Shown here piece after piece: positions 56,194 to 64,000 of a stretch of 64,000 bases of DNA. The stretch is from Posidonia oceanica (Eukaryota; Streptophyta; Magnoliopsida; Alismatales; Posidoniaceae), in the NCBI GenBank assembly GCA_037176725.1, contig JAZBRS010000039.1, forward strand, positions 29,300,001 to 29,364,000, written 5' to 3'. The translations under genes were made by a program, and so were the position numbers. Every line of letters starts with the position of its first letter. Position 1 is the stretch's first letter. Below the pieces are notes generated by a model. That model was given only the letters and a program-made list of their open reading frames with translations, ran no database searches and was not told the origin of the DNA.

Positions 56194-59100
56194 TGTTGAC
56201 ACCCCATTTTGACAAGGCTGAATTGGCGGATCTCTCTCTGGCGGCTAGGAAAAACCCAAAACTCCACACCTTTCTTTCCAAATCAAAACTCCAAAACAAA
56301 CCCCAAAACCATACTCTAGGAAAACACCCATTTCTTTGACCTAGAAAACTACCCAAAAACCATAAGAAAACCCATCCTTCCTAACTTAGGAAACCCACCA
56401 AAAAACCCTTAAAATTTCAAACCAAAACTACTCCCAAAAACCCTAGAAAACCCCAAGTAAAACTACCCTTTTTCTCCACGTCAAAGCCCTTCCAAAACCT
56501 TCCAAAATCCAAATCCAAACCCTAGGTCCAACACTAGAGACCCTAGGCCACACGCTCCACAGATTTCACCTCTTTTCTAAACCTCTAACCCCTTCATTTA
56601 TCCAAATTATCCTTTTCTCTCTCCTAGATTATTCTTTTCTCTCTCCTCTCTCTCTCTCCTTCTTATTCTCCTTCTTTTCAGTCCCTTCTCTCTCTTTTTC
56701 TTGCTTGGCTATGGACCCACCTTGTGCATCTCTCTCTTCTGCATCTTATTTGAATTTTTATTTTATTTTTAGCTTATCTCTTGATTTTCCCATGTTTATT
56801 TTCCTCCTTCTCTTCTCTTTCTTCTTTCTTTCTCCATTTCTTCCATTATTTCTTCCTTTTCTTTTTCTTTTCCTTTCTTCAACTCAATCTTAAAAAAAAA
56901 AACCTTTAAAAACCTTTAAAACTTTAAAACAAGAGAAAAACAAATCAAAATCCTAAAAAGAAATAATTAAAAACTTAAACAAACAATTAAAAAACAAAAA
57001 CTTAACTAAATCCAACTAAAACTAAAAACTATGAATACAATCTAAAAAATACAAAACAAACCAAAAGAAAATGCTATTAAAAAACAACAAAAGAAAAATG
57101 TAATCAAAACAAACAAAAAAGCAAAAGCCCTTTTAAAAATAACATAAAACAAAACCTAGAAAAAATAAAAAGGAAAAAGAAGCAATTAAGAAACCCTAAG
57201 ATATATAATTAAAAAACAAGTAACAAAACTAAAAGAAATAATCAAAAAATTTAAAACAATTTAAAAACTTAATTAAAAACTTAACAAGAAAAAAAACTTA
57301 ACTAAAAAATATTAAAAAAACTTAACAAACAAAATCAAAAAAACAAATTAAAGAAAACTTAAGGAGAATCCTAAAGACTAAAATAAAAAAAAAACCTAAA
57401 ACTCAACCTAACTAATTAAAAAGCAAGCCATTAAAACGGCTAATTAAAAATCCCAACCTAACAAGGAAAACTTAACTAAAAAACAATTAAAAAACTTAAC
57501 AAACATTTAAACCAAATCGAAAACAATTTAAAGAAAACTTAAATCCTAAAAACTTAAATCAAAACTAAAACTCTTTCTATTCCTAATTAACTAATTAAAA
57601 AACAATCATTAAAAACCTAATTAAAAGTCCTAACTTAAAAACAACCACTTTAAATTGTTTTCAAAACTTTTCATCTTTTTATTCTATTTTTATTTTAATT
57701 TTCTTCTTTTTTTTCTTCTTCCCTTCCTTCCCCTTCTTTCTTTCTTCTTCCTTTCCTTTTTATTCCTTTTTCTCTTTTGGTCAAGCCCAACCCACCACTC
57801 TTTCCCTTTCATTTTCTTTTTTTTCTGTCTACTGTGCTCCAAGCCCAACCCATCTCCTTCATCCCTTCTCCTTCCTCTTGTCTTCTTCCTCTCCTCTCCT
57901 CCCACAAACGACAGCACCTCTCCCCCATTGGTTTTTTTTTCAAACCTTCACCTAACAGCCACCTTGACTTCCCAGCACACCCCACTACCCACGACCTCCA
58001 TCACCACCTTACCCTATGGCCTGAAACCAAGGACCAAGACCCATTCCCTCTCCCATTGACCATTGAAATCAGTGAATTTTGAGGGGAACAAAACCTGAGA
58101 ATTTGGATCCAGAACGGGACTTGGCTTACACACCTACAAACACTAGTACTCCAGCTTCCTCTCCCTTCTTCCAGAACCAAAAAACACCCCCAATCTCTCC
58201 CAAAATCCTCCTCCAAAGTTCCCCACACCCAAACATTTTCAGACCAACCTCCTCATTGCCAGAACCGCCTCCACAGCCATCCAAAAATTCCGAAACTCCA
58301 CCATCCTACTCACCAAGCTCTCACCATCACAACCCACCCGACACTTCACCCAGAAACGCCCCACAGCCACCGCAGTTCACTACAAACACCTTCGGCCCCG
58401 ATTTGCCTAAAAACTTCAAACCCCTCTAACTTCCTCCACATCCAGTAGAACTTCGCTCTGTTTCTTCCTACACACTCCCCAGACAACCACCTAGCCGCTG
58501 GGACCTTCACCTCAGCCCGGAGGGCCGCACACCACCTCGGCAACCTCAGTCCCAACAGAACCCACCCAAAAATCCAAATCCTCTCTCCGACGAGTGAAAT
58601 CAACTTCTAGACGCACCGAGAGCTTCCCCAGTACGTGTGGAGTGCGCCGGTACCTCACAGCGACTCCCAGACCCGTCCGAGCGCCCCCACCGTCCTCCTC
58701 TAGTCAGCCACAATCCACTGACGTCGGGGGCACGATCCGGCTAGCGTAACAGGTAACCCTCCATACCACTGTGTTCCTTGTGTGAATGTGGTCATTTCGA
58801 CTATTTTTGCGGATTTTTTGGAGTCCCGTAGCACCTGCAGAAGCTCGCCGGAGTTGCCAGCTCCGCCGGCCAATTCCGTCGCGACCGCCGCCTCCAGACC
58901 CCCGCGGCGCCTCCGCCAGCCTCCCGACTACCCGCCCCCGTGCCCAGAACGCGCCCAGACTGCCTCTGTCGCATGCCGCCGCCACTTCCGCCGCTGCCCC
59001 TCTGCCGGCACTGTGCTGATGCGCGGGCTGGAGGAGGAAGATGATTACTGTTCATTTATTTGTTTTTTTTTAAAGTTTGAATAAGGTTTAGTTGGCTGCA

Positions 59101-62100
59101 TTAAAATAAAGTTCAGTAGTTTTCTTTTATTGCATTTAGGTCCTCTGTTGATTTAAATTTCATTTAAATTTGAATTAAAACTATATTGCATTGCGTAAAA
59201 TATCTATCATTTCTTTTATTTGCATTTTAGTCCATCTGTAGTTCAAATAACTTTAGTTTTATTTATTTCTAGCCCTGTAGCTTAACTTATTTACTTTTAG
59301 GTCATGCAATTGATGAATATCATTTAAATGCTTGCTTTTTACCTTATTACATTGCGTTTTAATCCTCTGATTTATTATATTTGCACTTAGGTCCTCTGTT
59401 AGTTAATCTTTTCATTTAAATTCGCATTTTATCATACTGCATTGCATTAATATCCTCTGTTTTCTTTAAATTACATCTAGGTCCATCCACAGTTTATGAA
59501 ATCATTTAAATGCACATTTTATCATATCACATTGCCTTTTAGCCCCTGTATTTTCTTTATTTACATTTTAGTCCACCACAGTTCATGCATTTCATTTAAT
59601 TACCTTTTAAAACCATATTGCATTGCTGAAAAGCCCCTGACTTTATTTTATTTGCTTTTAAGTCCCTCTGTGTGTGCTGTGCTTTGTTTTATTTTGTTTT
59701 ATTTTTGCAGTAAGGCCCAAGACTTTGTTTTTATTGCGCAGGGGTCCTCCCCTCTTGTTTTCCTGTGTCTGTATGATTTCTTTTGGTTTGCAGATCAATC
59801 CCCAGGTTTTATTTATTTGCAGATGAGTCCTTCCACTTGTTTTCAGTAGGTTTTTGCTTTCTTTTGGCCTTGCATTTTGGCCCTGAGTTATATTTTAATT
59901 ACATCCCGGTCCTTTTGAGTTTCAATAAGCCCCTTAGGTTTTTTGTTTTTCTTGCATTTAAGCCCTTAGCTTTTTAAAAGTTTGCACATAGGTCCTTGCA
60001 AGTGTCTTTTGCACCTTTTGAGTCCTTTTTGGCTTTGTTTTTTCTGCCCAAGTTTTTTTTCAAGTTGCAAGGGGGTTCCCTGCAGGTTTTCTTTTGGGAT
60101 TTGTGCCCATTTGCTGGCTTTGCATTTTAGTCCATAAGTTTTCAAAATTGCATTTTGGTCCTTTTCTTGTATTTTTGCATGCATTCATTCTAATTAACAT
60201 TGCATTTAGCTCATGCACCCCTGCATTAGTACCCTTGCATACATTTGCACTCTTTTGCACACATTTAGTGTTAATTTGCACATAAACCCCTGCACTTTTC
60301 CCTATATTTGTACTTAGACCCCCATCTTTGCATTTTGCATGCATTACGCCCATGCATCATTGCATTTAGCACTTTTTGCACACACTTAAGCATTTCTAAC
60401 TCCCATGTATGTGGGAGGACCAGTTTTGCACACTCCTAGGACCTCCTTTACACTTAGATCCTTTCTTCTCTCCTGTTCTTGAGCCCTCTGCCCTGAAGAT
60501 AGCACATCTTCTGATCGGACCGCTGGATCTTCTCAATCAAGCTACCTAGACAACCCTGGCGGAGCGCACTCCAATGCAGACTAAGCACTTCTCAGATCAG
60601 GCTTCAGATCTCCAAGGTAAGTCCTTCTGAACTCCTGCATAGCATTTTTTGCACATCATTAGCATTGCATGCATTCTTTTTGCCTCCCGTTTTCTTGAGC
60701 ATGTAGATTAGGACCCCCTCTTCTTGCTTATCAACTCTACCTTCACTTTTTGCATACTCCTAGTATGTTTGGGTTGTGTTTCCCTTGGATTCACCACTAA
60801 TTGCGACTTTCTTCCCCCTTTTCCACAATCCGATTGCACTACGAGCTTTGGACAGTGTGCGAGACACATCGTGCGACGGTTTAGTGGGAAACAGTCACAG
60901 AATAGTGGTGATCCCTCCACTTGCTTTCTTTCCCCTTTGCAGGTCTTCACACTTGCATTGCGTGGTCCTTAAGCGGTGTTTGTCTTCACACTTACATCGC
61001 TTGCCTCTTTGCTTGTTTTATTCTTCCCTTTTACCTGTTTTAGCATCGTTTTGCGCACCCGTATCTGTTTTTGCTCGTTTTTCGCACCGTTTTGCATGCC
61101 AGCATCTGTTTTCACCTATTTTCGCATCGTTTTGCGTGCTCGCATCTGTTTTTTATTTGTTTTCACACCGTTTTACGTGCCTGCTTTGTTTCTTGCATCG
61201 TTTTGCGTGCCTGCTTTGTTTCGGGCACCGTTTTACGTGCCTGCTTTGTTTCTTGCACCGTTTCACGTGCCTGCTTTGTTTCTTGCACCATTTTGCGTGC
61301 CTGCTTTGTTTCTTGCACCGTTTCGCATGCCTGCTTTGTTTCTTGCACCATTTTGTGTGCCTACTTTGTTTCTTGCATCGTTTCGCGTGCCTGCTTTGTT
61401 GCTTGCACCATTTTGCGTGCCGCTTTCTGTTTCTCGCACCGTTTTGCGTGTTTAACGTTGTTTTCTCCTACAAGTCGCTCGCATTGGTTGGTTTTACTGG
61501 TGTTTTGTTTTATCGCCTGCATTTGCATTAGGGCAGTGATGCTTACTGCCTGGAGTTCTCACGGACTAGGGTTCACCCGGTTCGGAACACAGACAGTGTT
61601 GCTGAGCACTTAGGTTGCACGTTTAATTCCATGCATCGCATTTCCATCACTTAGAGCACACCTTTGAGCATTTAATTAGGCATTCATGGCACTTAGGCAT
61701 TCAAATTATGCATTTCCCTACGTATGCGAGCGTAAGCCTTGAAAGACCGATTCTCGGGAATGTCGGGGGTGCCTAACACCTTCCCTGCACGTAATAGGAG
61801 TTCTTGCCCTTTCTCTTGGCCCGTAATGACCATATTGCCCTTATCCTAGGCATGAGTCACATCATTTGCATTCATTTGCATCTCCTTTCTTTTGCATTGC
61901 ATCGCATTGCATCTTTTCCTTGGTTTTGCGTGTTTATTCAGGCATTTCCCTGATTTTCCTTGTCTCCCGATTTAATAGACACAGTGGTGACTCTGATTTG
62001 TCTTATCTTCTTCTTTTCTTCCCTTTTTTCCCTTCTTTAAATATTTTCGAGTTGAGCATTCCTCCTCGGACATAGCCGCTAATAGTGAACCTAATTCTGA

Positions 62101-62159
62101 TTGGTGCACGCGAGCTTTTGGCAGTGTGCATGGATGATCTGAACACCGGGATTACTACA
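56194..62159 (+). mobile_element. N 3' LTR
   Basis: A 5966-bp LTR with the same zones as the 5' LTR: AT-rich 56880-57660, GC-rich 58440-59040, TTGCATTTTAGTCC repeats 59120-60360, 326-nt block 60617-60942 (CAAG|GTAAGT to TTTGCAG|G), minisatellite 61043-61450, conserved motif 61768-61787. It ends GGGATTACTACA at 62159 and is followed by the target duplication and M1 gag. It differs from the 5' LTR by scattered substitutions and small indels. A full alignment would date the insertion. Confidence 0.93.
61043..61450 (+). repeat. 30-bp minisatellite in the N 3' LTR
   Basis: About thirteen units, the regular part repeating GCACCGTTTTGCGTGCCTGC plus TTTGTTTCTT. Confidence 0.85.
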
Positions 62160-62164
62160 TTATC
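62160..62164. repeat. Target duplication of N, right copy
   Basis: TTATC, identical to 35592-35596. Confidence 0.95.
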
Positions 62165-64000
62165 AAAGGGGCACAGCCATCCACTGGAGCTCTGCTTAGC
62201 ATCCAACCCGTCACGACCTTTACTACACTAATCCGGGCTGGCACTCGCGTAGAGAGTTCGTTGCGGAGTGGCAACTTCCCCGCACTCTCTACGCTTGCCA
62301 AGTAGGTCTCCGCCAGCAGTAACAGCAGCGGCAGCAGCACCACCAACAACAACAGTGGCAGCAACAACAATCGTTCCAAGAAGAAGGATCTGCTGAAACC
62401 CACTGTTGCATACGTCGACTCTCCTGCTGCACCTGTTCATCTGGCGTCTCGGCCTGCTTCTCCTCACATCTTTTACGCACCTGCACCTAGGGCACACCCC
62501 ACACCACAGATCACTACCACCGCTCGACCGGTCTATCCTACCGTACCGGTTCAGGAAGGACAATTCCAAAGGCAGAGATGGCCACCCACTGAGAAGCAGA
62601 AGTTTGCCCCATTGGTGGAACCACTGAATGCCGTCCTCCCGAAGGTTGCATCACTCCTGAAGTTTCTGGAGGTTCACCTGCCACCAAACCCACTACCGCA
62701 ATGGTTTAAGGCGAACCTTTTCTGCAATTTCCATCGAAGTGTCGAGCATTCAACAGATAATTGCTACACCCTCCGGAATGCTATTCAGGACTTGATCGAA
62801 TCAGGAACGATTGTGATTGACACACACGAGGCGTCCACTTCCACACCACCTCATGCATCTGCATCGGCATCGGCATCTGCCCCAGCTAACATTGTCCACC
62901 AGCCCCTACTGGAGCACTCCTATCTGGGAGGCACAGGGACCTCGGGAATCCATTCTCTTTTCCATTCTGGGTCTCCTACGTCTGTGGTAGACCCTTCTGA
63001 GCTTATCCATGATGTTTCTACCCCCTTTCCAGTCTCCCTCTAGCTCGTGGCTGTCGTCGGCTCCGAGTCAAGCGTTCATATGATCTAATCGTGTGCTAGG
63101 CCGGAGCGTTCTTCTACATCTGCCACCATGCTTCCTTGAGCTCAAGCCCTAGTGCACCTGCTAGGTAACCCGCAGCCAGCATCCCCAATACATCTCCTAG
63201 GCAGGCCTCAGCTAGAGTCCCCTGTACACTTGTTAGGAAGACCTCAGCCTCCACCCCCTTTGCCTTCCCAGCAACCCCCTTGTCCATACCCCCCTCAACC
63301 AATAGGCACCCCTGTAGCCCCTCTCGTGCTCGCCACACACGCTTCCGTGGTTATCAACCTAACCCGGGACTCCCATCGCGTACCTTACAGCTACGCCACA
63401 GAAATGTGCACGGAAGTGATGCGATCGGGAAGGGCCTACAAACCCCCAACACCGGTGGCTAGACTTAGTCATCCGGAACTTGCAGCACCTCCTCCCTTAG
63501 GCCAACCTGCAACACTGCCACCATCATGCCAACCTCTTGTACCTACCATAGCTAAACCTGTCCCTAAAGCTACACTTCCTACCACCAAAAAAGGCCAGCC
63601 CAAGGCCGACATTACTTCCCAACTCAAAAAGGATAAAGCCGACATATCCATTTGGGACCTGATACACACCTCTGCCGAACACCGCGAGGCTTTTCTTCGC
63701 GTATTCCAAGCTACGCATGTATCCCAAGCCATAGAACCTGCTGCCTTGGAAAGGATGGTCGGAATGATTGCAGAGCCCCAGGCCATCACTTTCACGAGTG
63801 ATGAGTTGCCTCTGGCGGGGATTAATCATAACCAACCCTTGTTCGTCACGGTACAATTCAAGAACTTTCGCATTCCCCTTGCGCTGGTCGATAATGGGTC
63901 AGGCCTTAATGTCTGTCCCTTGCGAACAGCAACTAAGCCCAGATTCAAGGCCGAGGACATTACTCCAGCTGTAAAGGGAATGACAGCTTTTGATAATATC
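62165..64000 (+). pseudogene. gag-pro: Element M1 gag, 3' part, and start of protease (runs off window)
   Basis: This continues the M1 frame broken at 35596: KGAQPSTGALLSIQPVTTF and the gag C-terminus. The zinc-knuckle-like segment is complete here, C-x2-H-x4-H-x4-C in FCNFHRSVEHSTDNC (about 62720-62770), unlike N. The proline-rich linker and the protease loop follow (LVDNGSGLNVCPL, D-N-G-S at 63890-63901). In-frame stops are TAG 62303-62305 (N has CAG at 44307), TAG 63041-63043, TAA 63086-63088 (N has CGA) and TGA 63137-63139 (N has CGG). The frame from 63140 to the window end is open. The rest of M1 pol lies outside. Confidence 0.88.

Larger units (their letters stand above)
35597..62159 (+). 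mobile_element. Element N: complete 26.6-kb Tat/Ogre-type LTR retrotransposon
   Basis: N has a 5' LTR (35597-41493), primer-binding site, leader, gag-protease, linker ORF, reverse transcriptase, RNase H, second RNase H, integrase, plant-mobile-domain-like ORF, hairpin array, polypurine tract and 3' LTR (56194-62159). A perfect TTATC duplication flanks it. The domain order with two RNase H domains before integrase is that of the Tat lineage. All coding parts carry stops or frameshifts, so this copy cannot make its own proteins. It lies in the gag of a same-family element (M1). Confidence 0.95.

Overview
The window is repeat-dense nuclear DNA of a flowering plant with a large genome. I see no host gene, tRNA, rRNA, CRISPR array or prokaryotic signal. 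Everything that can be placed belongs to nested LTR retrotransposons of the Ty3/gypsy Tat/Ogre type. The evidence is long LTRs (3.3 to 6 kb) starting TGTTGACACC or TGTAGACACC and ending TACTACA, primer-binding sites resembling the 3' end of a plant tRNA-Arg, a gag-protease reading frame, reverse transcriptase followed by two RNase H domains and an integrase, a plant-mobile-domain-like 3' ORF, a hairpin-rich repeat array before the polypurine tract, and 5-bp target duplications. The species cannot be named from the sequence.

Layout, oldest to youngest. (1) M1 (+ strand) is the outer host element. Only the end of its leader and part of gag (34021-35596), then the rest of gag and the start of protease (62160-64000), lie in the window. 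(2) H (- strand) sits in M1 just before gag. Its 5' LTR runs from 34020 down to 5799 but is split by K. Its primer-binding site is at 5781-5797 and its gag at 4671-2663. (3) S0 (+ strand) is a partial LTR at 1-2662 that interrupts H gag. (4) K (- strand, 7574-32478) sits in the H LTR. It has a 5' LTR (26600-32478), gag (25307-23171), no pol, a 3' repeat region, a polypurine tract and a 3' LTR (7574-13449), with near-identical flanking CATGC/CATGT. (5) L2 (+ strand, 16166-22076) is a solo LTR of the K type inside K, with a perfect ATGGG duplication. (6) N (+ strand, 35597-62159, 26.6 kb) is a complete element inserted in M1 gag with a perfect TTATC duplication.

N carries the only pol region: gag-protease 42723-46535, a linker ORF 46754-47686, reverse transcriptase, RNase H, a second RNase H and integrase 47815-51420, and a plant-mobile-domain-like ORF 52789-53989. 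It is dead: I count twelve in-frame stops and several single-base frameshifts in gag-pol, many consistent with CAG to TAG or CGA to TGA. K keeps the signals needed in cis and a gag but has lost pol, so it looks non-autonomous and would have depended on an N- or H-like partner.

The most unusual signals are non-coding. A stem-loop family in the 3' regions of K and N changes both arms together while keeping a similar loop. A dyad family in the H LTR includes a perfect 28-bp palindrome. A leader block is shared by three element families. A block of exactly 326 nt with intron-like ends recurs in six LTRs. Percent identities and ages were not computed.
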